Shown here: piece by piece, positions 38,613 to 46,571 of the stretch
How positions within the stretch are numbered: position 1 is the first letter of the stretch
Layout of the letters: each line of letters opens with the position of its first letter
From: Pseudoalteromonas sp. UG3-2
GTDB lineage: Bacteria; Pseudomonadota; Gammaproteobacteria; Enterobacterales; Alteromonadaceae
Length of the DNA stretch: 64,000 nucleotides
Direction of reading: 5' to 3'
Assembly (NCBI RefSeq): GCF_037120705.1
Contig: NZ_JAWLJU010000002.1
Location: 1,054,001 to 1,118,000, forward strand
Position numbers and translations under genes: made by a program
Notes under the pieces: model-generated
Database searches by the model: none
The model's input: only the letters and a program-made list of their open reading frames with translations
Told to the model about the DNA's origin: nothing

Positions 38613-38662
38613 TCGAGCCGGTACTCCTCTTGTTGTTGTTCTAACATATCTCTAGTTGCCAT
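38609..38662 (-). CDS. Candidate 17-residue leader peptide upstream of rpoE
   Basis: ATG at 38660-38662 opens MATRDMLEQQQEEYRLE and stops at TGA (38609-38611), which overlaps the rpoE ATG as ATGA. The rpoE Shine-Dalgarno (AGAGGAG) lies within this ORF, so ribosomes translating it would pass over and could re-initiate at rpoE. E. coli has a longer leader peptide, RseD, coupled to rpoE; I see no sequence evidence that this one is homologous. It has no strong ribosome-binding site of its own and its ATG is only about 6-11 nt from the predicted transcript start. Confidence 0.45.
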   Translation of the reverse strand: MATRDMLEQQQEEYRLE

Positions 38663-38674
38663 TGTTTACAGCTA

Positions 38675-38702
38675 CTCTGACTGGGTACTGAATAAAAAGT
38701 TC
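38675..38702 (-). promoter_or_regulatory. SigmaE-type promoter of rpoE
   Basis: AGAACTT at the -35 (core GAACTT 38697-38702) and TCAGA at the -10 (38676-38680) with a 16-bp spacer, close to the known consensus GGAACTT-N16-TCAAA/TCTGA. It predicts positive autoregulation. Confidence 0.75.
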
Positions 38703-38757
38703 TGTTTTTTTGTATTTTTTTTTAAAATAAACGAATTCAGTCACCTTTGCGTATTTA

Positions 38758-38796
38758 CTGTCGCTGGCAACCGCTTGCAATGGTTGCCAGCGACAG
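38758..38796. repeat. Perfect 15-bp inverted repeat between rpoE and nadB
   Basis: CTGTCGCTGGCAACC and its exact complement around a 9-nt loop, in the 301-bp divergent gap. No T run on either side. It could be an operator or an RNA hairpin in a nadB or rpoE leader from a more distant promoter. A poly-A/T tract at 38703-38730 lies between it and the rpoE promoter. Confidence 0.7.
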
Positions 38797-38913
38797 CCGA
38801 TATTTATTTGTCCGTGGCTGTTATGCATATGGGTGCAAACTCTCTGCCTCCTATGATAGCAGATGTGATATAAATAGCAGAATTAAACGCAAAAACAGCG
38901 AAGATCTTCAAAT

Positions 38914-40515
38914 ATGAAAAACAACATTCACCATCACGCTGATGTGGTCATTATTGGTAGCGGTGCTGCCGGGTTGTCATTGGCGCTGTCCTTAGCAAAC
39001 CATTGCGATGTCACTGTGATAAGCAAAGGAGCTTTAAAAGAAGGCTCTACGTTATATGCCCAAGGTGGTATTGCCGCCGTTTTTGACAAGAAAAATGACA
39101 GTATTGAATCTCATGTTGAAGATACGCTGGCGGCTGGAGCGGGTTTGTGCGATCGCGAAGCCGTGCACTACACCGCCTCAAATGCTAAGCACTGTTTAGA
39201 CTGGCTGATTGAGCAAGGCGTGCCATTCGATATGGAAGTGGATAGCAAAGGCAAAGAGCGCTTTCACTTAACTCGCGAAGGAGGTCACAGCCACCGCCGC
39301 ATTCTCCATGCTGCAGATGCCACAGGCAAAGCCGTGCAAACCACCTTAATCAGCCAAGTGCAGCAGCATCCTAAGATCACTCTACTGGAGCAGTATAACG
39401 CCATCGATCTGGTCAAAGACAAAGCAGCGACAGAGGCCAACATTAAGGGTGTGTATGTTTATAATCGCCAAGCGGATCGCGTTGAAAGCATTACCGCTAA
39501 ATTTGTCGCATTAGCCACCGGCGGTGCCAGTAAGGTGTATTTATACACTTCCAACCCTGACGTTTCTTCTGGCGATGGCATTGCCATGGCTTGGCGGGTA
39601 GGCTGCCGAGTCGCAAATATGGAATTTAATCAGTTCCACCCTACCAGCCTCTATCATCCAGAGCTGCAAAACTTCCTTATTACCGAAGCAATGCGTGGTG
39701 AAGGGGCACTATTAAAGCGCCCAGATGGTTCGCGTTTTATGCCTGATTTTGATGAGCGCGAGGAGCTGGCACCCAGAGACGTAGTCGCCAGAGCCATTGA
39801 CTATGAGATGAAACGCTTAGGTGCTAATTGCGTTTACCTCGATATCTCCCATAAAGATAAAGAGTTTATCATCGAGCATTTTCCCACCATTTATGCCAAG
39901 TGCTTAAGCGTGGGCCTGGATATCACCAAAGAGCCTATTCCGGTGGTACCTGCTGCCCATTATACCTGTGGTGGCGTTATGACCGACTTTAATGGCCGCA
40001 CCGACATCGACAACCTGTATGCCATCGGTGAAGTGGCGTATACCGGCCTTCATGGCGCTAATCGCATGGCCAGTAATTCCCTGCTCGAGTGCATCGTATT
40101 TGCCCATGCGGCGGCCAAAGATATTCTCGCCAAATTGCCTAATACCTCAGTGCCCTCGCCTTTACCGGCATGGGATGAAAGCCAAGTCAGTAACTCCGAT
40201 GAGGAGGTGGTGATCACCCATAACTGGCATGAACTAAGACTCTTTATGTGGGACTATGTTGGCATTGTGCGCTCCACTAAGCGCCTCGAAAGAGCACTGC
40301 GCCGAGTGGAACTATTACAACAAGAAATCCATGATTATTATGCCAACTTTAGGGTCAGTAATAACTTATTGGAACTTCGAAACCTAGTGCAAGTGGCTGA
40401 GCTTATTATTCGCTGCGCCCTAGAGCGAAAAGAAAGCCGCGGGTTACACTACACCATTGATTACCCCGAAATGGCAGTGGAGCCCAAGCCCACGGTGCTG
40501 ACACCTAAAGCCTAG
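38914..40515 (+). CDS. nadB: L-aspartate oxidase
   Basis: FAD enzyme that oxidises L-aspartate to iminoaspartate, the first step of de novo NAD synthesis. The 533-residue product (E. coli 540) has the dinucleotide-binding motif [18 protein letters not shown] at the start, [19 protein letters not shown] near residue 125 and the succinate-dehydrogenase-like Arg/His region [12 protein letters not shown]. It is divergent from rpoE as in E. coli. The sdhE gene for covalent flavinylation of a related enzyme lies just downstream on the other strand. Confidence 0.97.
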   Translation: MKNNIHHHADVVIIGSGAAGLSLALSLANHCDVTVISKGALKEGSTLYAQGGIAAVFDKKNDSIESHVEDTLAAGAGLCDREAVHYTASNAKHCLDWLIEQGVPFDMEVDSKGKERFHLTREGGHSHRRILHAADATGKAVQTTLISQVQQHPKITLLEQYNAIDLVKDKAATEANIKGVYVYNRQADRVESITAKFVALATGGASKVYLYTSNPDVSSGDGIAMAWRVGCRVANMEFNQFHPTSLYHPELQNFLITEAMRGEGALLKRPDGSRFMPDFDEREELAPRDVVARAIDYEMKRLGANCVYLDISHKDKEFIIEHFPTIYAKCLSVGLDITKEPIPVVPAAHYTCGGVMTDFNGRTDIDNLYAIGEVAYTGLHGANRMASNSLLECIVFAHAAAKDILAKLPNTSVPSPLPAWDESQVSNSDEEVVITHNWHELRLFMWDYVGIVRSTKRLERALRRVELLQQEIHDYYANFRVSNNLLELRNLVQVAELIIRCALERKESRGLHYTIDYPEMAVEPKPTVLTPKA

Positions 40516-40555
40516 AGACCGCATTGGCAGCGCGGCTAGCGCTGCTATTTTACCA

Positions 40556-40987
40556 CTACTGTTCTGGCGCCTTACCACTGTATAAGTTGGCCATTCTGCA
40601 CAGGATGCGCCAATCGCTGGGAGCCACAGCCGTTTTGTGCAGCATCACTTTGCAGGTTCGCTGCTGGCTATTGCAAATATGGCATTCTAATAGACTATCG
40701 AACCACAGAGTGGACCGCAGTAGCTGCCCTTTTAACAACTGACTCTCAGAATGTACTTCCATATAAGCTTTTTCTGGTAATAACAGCAGCGAGCCGGTTT
40801 TTGGCGTTCTCTGGCTGTAGTAACGCCAACATGCTAACGCGCAACAGGTGTATAGCGGAACAATCAGCCACCATAGCTGTGGCAATATGACGAAGGTGAT
40901 AAGGGCAAGGCAGGTAAACAGAACCACAAAAAACTTATGGCTCTGTTGGTTATTATGAAATTCAATTCTAGACGCGGATACGGTCAA
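40556..40987 (-). CDS. YgfX/CptA-family membrane protein
   Basis: Product of about 143 residues with two adjacent membrane spans (FFVVLFTCLALITFVIL and WWLIVPLYTCCALACW) followed by a soluble domain with LLLPEKAYMEV and LWFDSLLECHICNS. This is the layout of YgfX (CptA) proteins encoded after sdhE in many gammaproteobacteria, where the E. coli member has been described as a toxin affecting cell shape. The start is uncertain: the frame opens with TTG overlapping sdhE by 20 bp, no ATG precedes the first span, and no good ribosome-binding site is seen. Confidence 0.7.
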   Translation of the reverse strand: MTVSASRIEFHNNQQSHKFFVVLFTCLALITFVILPQLWWLIVPLYTCCALACWRYYSQRTPKTGSLLLLPEKAYMEVHSESQLLKGQLLRSTLWFDSLLECHICNSQQRTCKVMLHKTAVAPSDWRILCRMANLYSGKAPEQ

Positions 40988-41219
40988 GGATCAGTTTAAC
41001 CATTTGTCTGAGCTCTGGATCAGGGCATTCTTCGTGACCCATAAACCAAGCGAATAAGTCAGGGTCTTCCACCGTCACTAAGCGTTGAAACACATATTTA
41101 CCTTCGTCCGTCAGTGCATCGTAGGCTTCGTCAACAAACGGTCCTAAGATCACATCTAACTCCAGCATGCCACGGCGACACGCCCACTTTACTCGAGCTT
41201 TTGGCAGCAATTCCACCAT
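40968..41219 (-). CDS. sdhE: FAD assembly factor SdhE
   Basis: Small protein that promotes covalent flavinylation of succinate dehydrogenase. The 83-residue product (E. coli 88) carries the key RRGMLELD motif (RGxxE) near residue 15 and the LVTVEDPDLFAWFMGHEECP segment. It is divergent from ygfZ and overlaps the ygfX-like gene. The block nadB/ygfX/sdhE/ygfZ gathers functions tied to flavin and Fe-S enzymes. Confidence 0.93.
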   Translation of the reverse strand: MVELLPKARVKWACRRGMLELDVILGPFVDEAYDALTDEGKYVFQRLVTVEDPDLFAWFMGHEECPDPELRQMVKLILDRIRV

Positions 41220-41378
41220 AAATCATTCAACCCCAATTAAAAGATTTTAAAATTATACTTAACCGACTTACTTTATACCACAAATCCATTTCTAATGGGT
41301 TATTGAAAAGCCCGCTAACTATCTCCACATCTGATTTTAAGATACTATTACGAAAACACTTTAATAGGGATCAACATT

Positions 41379-42290
41379 ATGTCAATTGCTCGTGCTTTCA
41401 AGCTACCTATGGCGGTTATTCGTGTTTCAGGGCAAGATAAATTAAGTTACCTGCATGGTCAGGTTACCCAAGATATCAACCTTATCAAAGACGATAACTT
41501 CATGTGGTCAGGTCACTGTAGCCCCAAAGGTAAGCTGTGGTCAGTTGCGCGGCTGACGCGCTATCAAGACGATTACGTGTTATTGAGCAGCGAAGCCGAA
41601 ACCCAAGCCTCACTGAAAGAGCTACAAAAATACGGCGTGTTTGCCAAAGTCGATATTACGGCTCCAGACTGCCACGTCTTTGGCTTACTGTGTGAAGATG
41701 AGGGCCAGTTGCTTAGTCATTTTCAGCAAGACCCAAACATCACTGCCAGTGCCTTTGATGTAACTGCAGGTAAGCTACTGCGGGCGGCGCCGGGACGCTT
41801 TATATTAATTGCCTTTGATGACCTTGAATTAGGCGCTGATATAACACTGGAAGACGACCCAAGCCCCTTTATTGCTGCTGGTATTTTAGCCGCTGAGCCA
41901 CAGTTAAATGCTGAACACATCGACGAGTTCGTGCCACAAATGGTAAACTTGCAAGCATTGAATGGCATTAGCTTCAAAAAGGGCTGTTATACTGGTCAAG
42001 AGACCGTGGCGAGAATGCGCTACCTTGGCAAGAATAAACGCGCTATGTTTGTGGTTAGCGGCACTGCCGATGCGCCATTACAAGAGTCTGATCTGGAACT
42101 GCAAGTCGGTGACAACTGGCGTCGCGGTGGAAAAGTCATTCAGCAATGCTTTGATAAAAGCAATAGCACCTATTATGCATTGGCCGTTATGCCTAACGAC
42201 ACGGCGGCAGATGCGGTACTTAGGGCGAAAAATACACCTGAGGTGAGTCTTACGATTCAGCCTCTACCTTATTCTTTAGAAAACGATTAA
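41379..42290 (+). CDS. ygfZ: tRNA-modifying/Fe-S protein YgfZ
   Basis: Folate-binding protein of the GcvT-like fold needed for some Fe-S enzymes such as MiaB. The 303-residue product (E. coli 326) contains the invariant KGCYTGQETVARMRYLG motif with the key cysteine near residue 207. YLHGQVTQDINL near the start is also typical. It is divergent from sdhE with a 159-bp gap. The miaE gene at about 51.7 kb acts on the product of the MiaB reaction, a plausible functional link. Confidence 0.94.
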   Translation: MSIARAFKLPMAVIRVSGQDKLSYLHGQVTQDINLIKDDNFMWSGHCSPKGKLWSVARLTRYQDDYVLLSSEAETQASLKELQKYGVFAKVDITAPDCHVFGLLCEDEGQLLSHFQQDPNITASAFDVTAGKLLRAAPGRFILIAFDDLELGADITLEDDPSPFIAAGILAAEPQLNAEHIDEFVPQMVNLQALNGISFKKGCYTGQETVARMRYLGKNKRAMFVVSGTADAPLQESDLELQVGDNWRRGGKVIQQCFDKSNSTYYALAVMPNDTAADAVLRAKNTPEVSLTIQPLPYSLEND

Positions 42291-42301
42291 CGGGATCGCA
42301 C

Positions 42302-42787
42302 ATGATTATTGCCCCAAACTCAGTAGTGACAATTCATTACTCAGTGCAAGACAAAGACAAAAATACCATCGACAGCACCTTTGACGATGCGCCAATCGTA
42401 GCCATGCTTGGCACTGGCTACTTGATCCCTGGACTTGAAGATGCGCTACAAGGTAAGCAAGCCGGTGATACATTCAGCATTACCGTTGAGCCACAAGAAG
42501 GCTATGGCGAGCGCTTTGACGAGCTAACGCAAGCGGTGCCAAAAGCGATGTTTGATGGCATGGAAATCGAAGTGGGCATGCAATTTAGAGCAACCACTGA
42601 CGACGGCGAGCAAATTGTCGTGATCGTTGGTATTGAAGACGATGAAGTCATTGTTGACGGTAACCACCCACTGGCGGGGATCACCTTAAACTTTGATGTT
42701 GAAGTGGTTGATGTTCGTGAAGCGACAGCGGAAGAGCAAGCACACGGCCACGTTCACGGTGAAGGTGGCTGCGGTCACGAACACTAA
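42302..42787 (+). CDS. slyD: SlyD-type FKBP peptidyl-prolyl isomerase
   Basis: Cytoplasmic proline isomerase and chaperone. The 161-residue product has the FKBP domain split by an insert-in-flap domain: VVTIHYSVQDKDKNTIDST, then LIPGLEDALQGKQAGD and NHPLAGITLNFDVEVVDVR. The tail is shorter than in E. coli SlyD (196) but still histidine-rich (GHVHGEGGCGHEH), so nickel binding is likely. It starts 11 bp after ygfZ. A shorter SlyD-like paralogue cannot be excluded as the better name. Confidence 0.88.
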   Translation: MIIAPNSVVTIHYSVQDKDKNTIDSTFDDAPIVAMLGTGYLIPGLEDALQGKQAGDTFSITVEPQEGYGERFDELTQAVPKAMFDGMEIEVGMQFRATTDDGEQIVVIVGIEDDEVIVDGNHPLAGITLNFDVEVVDVREATAEEQAHGHVHGEGGCGHEH

Positions 42788-42807
42788 GCACAGCTATTTT
42801 TGAGCCT

Positions 42808-42838
42808 AAAAAGCGCTGATGTTATTCAGCGCTTTTTT
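42808..42838 (+). terminator. Shared terminator for slyD and the convergent gene
   Basis: Stem AAAAAGCGCTGA/TCAGCGCTTTTTT. The right arm encodes the last codons of the gene on the other strand, so the hairpin terminates slyD while lying partly in coding sequence. Confidence 0.85.
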
Positions 42839-43265
42839 GTTGCTTACTGGCCATGGCCGCGACGAGATTGCTTTGATCTGCGGTGCCAACCCGGTATTTG
42901 GTGCCATCTTTCATCACCACTTCTAACGCCTTAAAACCCGCTACCGTATACACCCAACCATCAGTGCTAATGCGCATACCAATGCCATGACGCAGCGAGT
43001 TGGTAACAGGTTGTACGTAGTCAATATCAGCAAATGCCAAGGTAACCTTGGCTACCTTAGGGCCAAACCACCAGCTTAGCGTTTCACGCTCTGGGTCAAC
43101 CTCCACGGTTAAGCCATAAAAAATAAACGCCACGATTGCCAGTAGCACCAAAAAGCCAACATAGGCAGGATTGTAGCCGGTGAGGTAGATGGCTAACAAA
43201 GTAATGCCAGCAATAAAGGCCACAAACAGCCAAATAACCCACGCAAACTGAACTTTTTTATACAT
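42822..43265 (-). CDS. Membrane protein with PH-like domain, unknown function
   Basis: A 147-residue product with two amino-terminal membrane spans (VIWLFVAFIAGITLLAIYL and VGFLVLLAIVAFIFYGL) and a soluble C-terminal half (ERETLSWWFGPKVAKVTLAF, then MKDGTKYRVGTADQSNLVAA) that reads like a bacterial PH or YdbS-type domain. The family assignment is by pattern only. It lies 9 bp after the DUF481 gene, so both may act at the envelope. Confidence 0.65.
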   Translation of the reverse strand: MYKKVQFAWVIWLFVAFIAGITLLAIYLTGYNPAYVGFLVLLAIVAFIFYGLTVEVDPERETLSWWFGPKVAKVTLAFADIDYVQPVTNSLRHGIGMRISTDGWVYTVAGFKALEVVMKDGTKYRVGTADQSNLVAAMASKQQKSAE

Positions 43266-43274
43266 GTTTTTTCT

Positions 43275-44102
43275 CTAATTAAAGCTATACACTAACGTGG
43301 CACTGAGTTCAGTATCCACCTTCTCTTTATCTTCTTCTGGCTCTGAGTTATAGCGGTAAATAAAGGCAAATTTCAACGCTATGCCGCCTAATACTTGAGT
43401 CACTAACGCCGTTTCTGATAACAACCTGGAGTTGAGTCCTGACAGCGATTGCTCATAACTAATGTCTTGATTAAACCGCGTGCGCGCTGAAACATTACGC
43501 TGCCATTGCAACGCCAAACGTAATAATTGACCTTGCTCAGTGCGACGTTGCTCCGCTGCCAGCTCGGTTTCATCATCAATGCGAGAGATGGATAAACCCG
43601 GGCCAATATCAATATCCACGGTGTTTTTACGCCCTTCAAATACCCGATTACCATACCCTAATGCAAACGTCGCGGTGTATTCTTTACCGTTAAATTGGTC
43701 GCGCTCGTAATCACCATAAATAAAGAACGACGCATTATCACTGCCCAGTTTATAGTTTCCTTGCGCAGAGCCAAAATAGCGTGACGCCGACACGTCTTCT
43801 TCACCCGTTTGCGCATCCGTTTCACGACGGTACAAGCCGTCGAACTTAAACTGGTTACGCCAATGAGTAAAGTCTTGATAAAGATTGCTCTTTAGTTTGA
43901 ATGCGGTGTTCTCGGTATTGCCTTTGTTAACAATAAAGCCAAACTCTACATCGCCATACAACAACTCACCTTGATGCAAAGTGTGAATTTCATCATCGGG
44001 TAACTTGCCATAGTCGTGAAAGTCTTCAAACGGGTCGGCGGCCACCGCCCCGTTTGCAGTGATTACTAATAAGCTCGCGAATAAATAATTAAGGTACTGC
44101 AC
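43275..44102 (-). CDS. DUF481 (YdiY-like) outer-membrane protein
   Basis: The 275-residue product has a signal peptide (FASLLVITANGAVAADP), a short linker, then GDVEFGFIVNKGNTENTAFK, the typical opening of DUF481, and alternating hydrophobic strands up to LSATLVYSFN with C-terminal asparagine after an aromatic residue. Predicted as a small outer-membrane beta barrel; the E. coli relative YdiY is acid-induced and its function is unknown. It is followed 9 bp later by the PH-like membrane protein. Confidence 0.88.
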   Translation of the reverse strand: MQYLNYLFASLLVITANGAVAADPFEDFHDYGKLPDDEIHTLHQGELLYGDVEFGFIVNKGNTENTAFKLKSNLYQDFTHWRNQFKFDGLYRRETDAQTGEEDVSASRYFGSAQGNYKLGSDNASFFIYGDYERDQFNGKEYTATFALGYGNRVFEGRKNTVDIDIGPGLSISRIDDETELAAEQRRTEQGQLLRLALQWQRNVSARTRFNQDISYEQSLSGLNSRLLSETALVTQVLGGIALKFAFIYRYNSEPEEDKEKVDTELSATLVYSFN

Positions 44103-44129
44103 AAATTACTGCTTTGTTATTGGGTTAAC

Positions 44130-44450
44130 TTAGGAATCTTTCCAGATAATGTGGCAAAACGGGGCATCGAGATCGCGACTGATTAAAATCTTCGCGTATA
44201 CCTGATCGCTGTCATCAAACTCAATTCCCACCAACACTTGAATAAAATGCTCAGGCTCTGCCTCTTGGGCGTAACTGGTCACCTCATCCCAACTGCTATC
44301 GGGTTCACTTTCCTCGATAAAACCGCGGTCTTCACGATGCTCATTAAACATGTCGATATCATGCTGTTCGAGGTTTTCTGGCGCCAACTCAAGAAAAATA
44401 TCGTAGGCCTGATGGGTTGCTTCCTCAACGGAACAAAGTCTTGCAGTCAT
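44130..44450 (-). CDS. dsDNA-mimic protein, DUF440 (YciU/HI1450 family)
   Basis: From the ATG at 44450 the product has 106 residues and is very acidic. ATHQAYDIFLELAPENL and the end CHIIWKD match the start and end blocks of YciU, with FIQVLVGIEFDDSDQVYAKI between. The family is described as mimicking double-stranded DNA charge and, in Haemophilus, binding HU. A longer frame upstream adds 35 cysteine-rich residues unlike the family and is rejected. It is divergent from the crotonase gene. Confidence 0.85.
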   Translation of the reverse strand: MTARLCSVEEATHQAYDIFLELAPENLEQHDIDMFNEHREDRGFIEESEPDSSWDEVTSYAQEAEPEHFIQVLVGIEFDDSDQVYAKILISRDLDAPFCHIIWKDS

Positions 44451-44641
44451 AGCGGTTTGCCTGTGATTATCTGTATCGCTGCAATAATAACAAAATGCAC
44501 AGAAACATGAATACAAGCAAACGATATTCCGGCAGAAAATGACGGTAGATGTCACTGCGCTTACTTTAATGGTTGGATCTTCCGCGCTTTTAAGTTATTA
44601 CTCTACTTAAAACAAGAAACTACCACTAGGAACACTGCTTT

Positions 44642-45433
44642 ATGATTTCCCTTTCTATCAAGGACCGGGTTGCGTTTGTCACCTTGTCACGACCAGAAAA
44701 ACAAAATGCCTTGTCGCTGGAGATGTTTGTGGCGCTAGATAAAACCATAAAGCAATTGCGTCGCGACCGCACCTTAGTTGCGGTGGTGTTGCAAGGCAGT
44801 GGTGATCACTTTTGTGCTGGGTTAGATGTAAAAAGTGTCATGAAGCGCCCCAGTAGCATTGTAAAGCTATTATTTAAGTGGCTACCAGGTAATGCCAATT
44901 TAGTACAACGGGTGGTATTAGGTTGGCAAACACTGCCAGTACCAGTGATCGCCAATATCAAAGGAAATTGCCTAGGCGGTGGCTGCCATATTGCACTGGG
45001 TGCCGATATTCGCATCGCTGCAAGCTCTGCTCAGCTGGCCATTATGGAAGCAAAATGGGGATTGTGCCCGGACATGGGAGCCAGTGTATTATTACCAGGT
45101 TTAGTCAACAAAGATAATGCCTTGGCGCTCAGCATTGCCGCCGAACGGATTGCTGCCAGCAGCGCTCAGCAATTAGGCTTAGTCACTGAAGTGTGCGACG
45201 ACACAGAGGCTCGCATAGCACAATTGTTAGCTCAGTATCGCAGTCGCTCGCCTGATGCCATTGCGGCCATTAAGCAAGTGTATAATCGCGCTTATAATCA
45301 GCCCAGTAGAAAACTGCTGTGGCAAGAAACTTGGTCGCAAATCAAATTACTATGCAGTAAAAATACGCGCATCGCCATGAGCAACGCCACCAGCGACGCA
45401 GCGAAAGCGTTTCGACCACGTGCAAAGTGGTAG
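44642..45433 (+). CDS. Crotonase-family enoyl-CoA hydratase/isomerase
   Basis: A 263-residue product with the crotonase fold: oxyanion-hole segments GSGDHFCAGLDVKSV and GNCLGGGCHIALGADIRIAA, and the active-site region MEAKWGLCPDMGASVLLP. The residue at the usual second acid position is Asp (PDMG) rather than the Glu of classical enoyl-CoA hydratase, so the reaction could be an isomerisation or another CoA chemistry. No beta-oxidation gene is nearby. The reaction cannot be assigned from sequence alone. Confidence 0.85.
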   Translation: MISLSIKDRVAFVTLSRPEKQNALSLEMFVALDKTIKQLRRDRTLVAVVLQGSGDHFCAGLDVKSVMKRPSSIVKLLFKWLPGNANLVQRVVLGWQTLPVPVIANIKGNCLGGGCHIALGADIRIAASSAQLAIMEAKWGLCPDMGASVLLPGLVNKDNALALSIAAERIAASSAQQLGLVTEVCDDTEARIAQLLAQYRSRSPDAIAAIKQVYNRAYNQPSRKLLWQETWSQIKLLCSKNTRIAMSNATSDAAKAFRPRAKW

Positions 45434-45489
45434 TGGCCCTTGCCATAAAGTAGAATGGTCAACACAGTGCCATAAGGTAAAATAAAGCA

Positions 45490-45879
45490 ATGACAGACAC
45501 CAAGATAGCGCTCACTGATATGCTCAAGGCCACGGGCTATTTTCTTCGCGGCTTTATTATCATCCTCGCCTGCTTGCTGTTGGCAAAAGGAGTGAATAGT
45601 TACTTCGCTTTAGCGGCCCCTGCCGCCTTAGTCGCGATGCTGATATTACTGGCACTGCTGGCAACTAAGTTAGTGCCTGCGCAGTGGTTAGCCCCAGCCG
45701 CCGAGCCTATTTTAAAGTACATGGCATTATTTTTTATTCCCGCCGGTGTGGGACTGGTTGAACACCTAAATCTGTTCGCCACTCGCTGGCCACTGTTGTT
45801 ATTGTTACTGCTGGGCTTACCCAGTTTATGTTTACTGCTATTGGCTCCGCTGGTAAAGAGAATTAAGTTTCGTGATTAA
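45490..45879 (+). CDS. lrgA: CidA/LrgA holin-like protein
   Basis: Small inner-membrane protein of 129 residues with four hydrophobic spans, including FLRGFIIILACLLLAKGV and MALFFIPAGVGLVEHL; the FFIPAGVG motif is typical of CidA/LrgA. In Gram-positive bacteria these proteins affect murein hydrolase export and pyruvate or proton-gradient responses; the role in gammaproteobacteria is less clear. It overlaps lrgB by 8 bp. No LytSR-type regulator adjoins. Confidence 0.88.
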   Translation: MTDTKIALTDMLKATGYFLRGFIIILACLLLAKGVNSYFALAAPAALVAMLILLALLATKLVPAQWLAPAAEPILKYMALFFIPAGVGLVEHLNLFATRWPLLLLLLLGLPSLCLLLLAPLVKRIKFRD

Positions 45880-46564
45880 TACTGTGCTCCCTGCTGTTTT
45901 TACCATAGTGTTGTTTTTTCTCGCCAGGCGACTCTATGGCCGCTATACCATTGCCCTCCTTAACCCGGTTTTGTTGTGCATAGCCATCATCTCCGCCGTG
46001 TTACTGTTAACCCAAAGCGACTACCAGGCATATCAGCAATCGACTATGGCGATCCATTATTTATTAGAGCCTGCAGTAGTGGCTTTGGCTTACCCTCTGT
46101 ATCGTCAGTTTCATCAAATTAAACCGGTCTTTGTGGCGCTCTGCTTTACCAGCTGGCTAGTTGTCAGTATCTCAACCACTGCGGCCTTCTTACTGTGCCA
46201 AGCTTTTGCTGCCAGCGCCGAGATTTCTGCATCCATGGCGGCATTGTCGGTGACCACGCCAATCACCTTATTAATTAGTGACTATCTCGGTGGGATCCCG
46301 GCAGTTGCTGCCATTATGGTGATTTTAATTGGGGTATTTGGTGGGGTGTTTGGACTGCACATACTCACCTTTTGCCAAGTAAGAGGAAACGCCGCTAAAG
46401 GAGTGGCATTAGGAATAGTTTGTCATGCCATTGGCACCGCTGCCGCGATGGAACACCATCCCCAAGCCGGGGCTTTTGCTTCGGCCGCTATGACCATTAC
46501 AGCCGTGATCACTGCACTTTGGGTGCCAGTGCTTTATCATTGGCTAAGTATAAGCTTTTTATAG
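45872..46564 (+). CDS. lrgB: LrgB-family membrane protein
   Basis: Partner of LrgA. The 230-residue product has six or seven spans and the LrgB signature around LEPAVVALAYPLYRQFHQIK and SVTTPITLLISDYLGGIPAV, ending with RGNAAKGVALGIVCHAIGTA. Members of the CidB/LrgB family have been linked to pyruvate or glycolate transport and to control of autolysis. It overlaps lrgA by 8 bp and is followed 7 bp later by an mscS gene, suggesting one transcript. Confidence 0.9.
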   Translation: MINTVLPAVFTIVLFFLARRLYGRYTIALLNPVLLCIAIISAVLLLTQSDYQAYQQSTMAIHYLLEPAVVALAYPLYRQFHQIKPVFVALCFTSWLVVSISTTAAFLLCQAFAASAEISASMAALSVTTPITLLISDYLGGIPAVAAIMVILIGVFGGVFGLHILTFCQVRGNAAKGVALGIVCHAIGTAAAMEHHPQAGAFASAAMTITAVITALWVPVLYHWLSISFL

Positions 46565-46571
46565 TGAGACC

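Noticed and set aside
44451..44555. Longer amino end for the DUF440 protein (35 extra residues)
   Set aside because: Cysteine-rich stretch not found in the family; the ATG at 44450 gives a product collinear with YciU.
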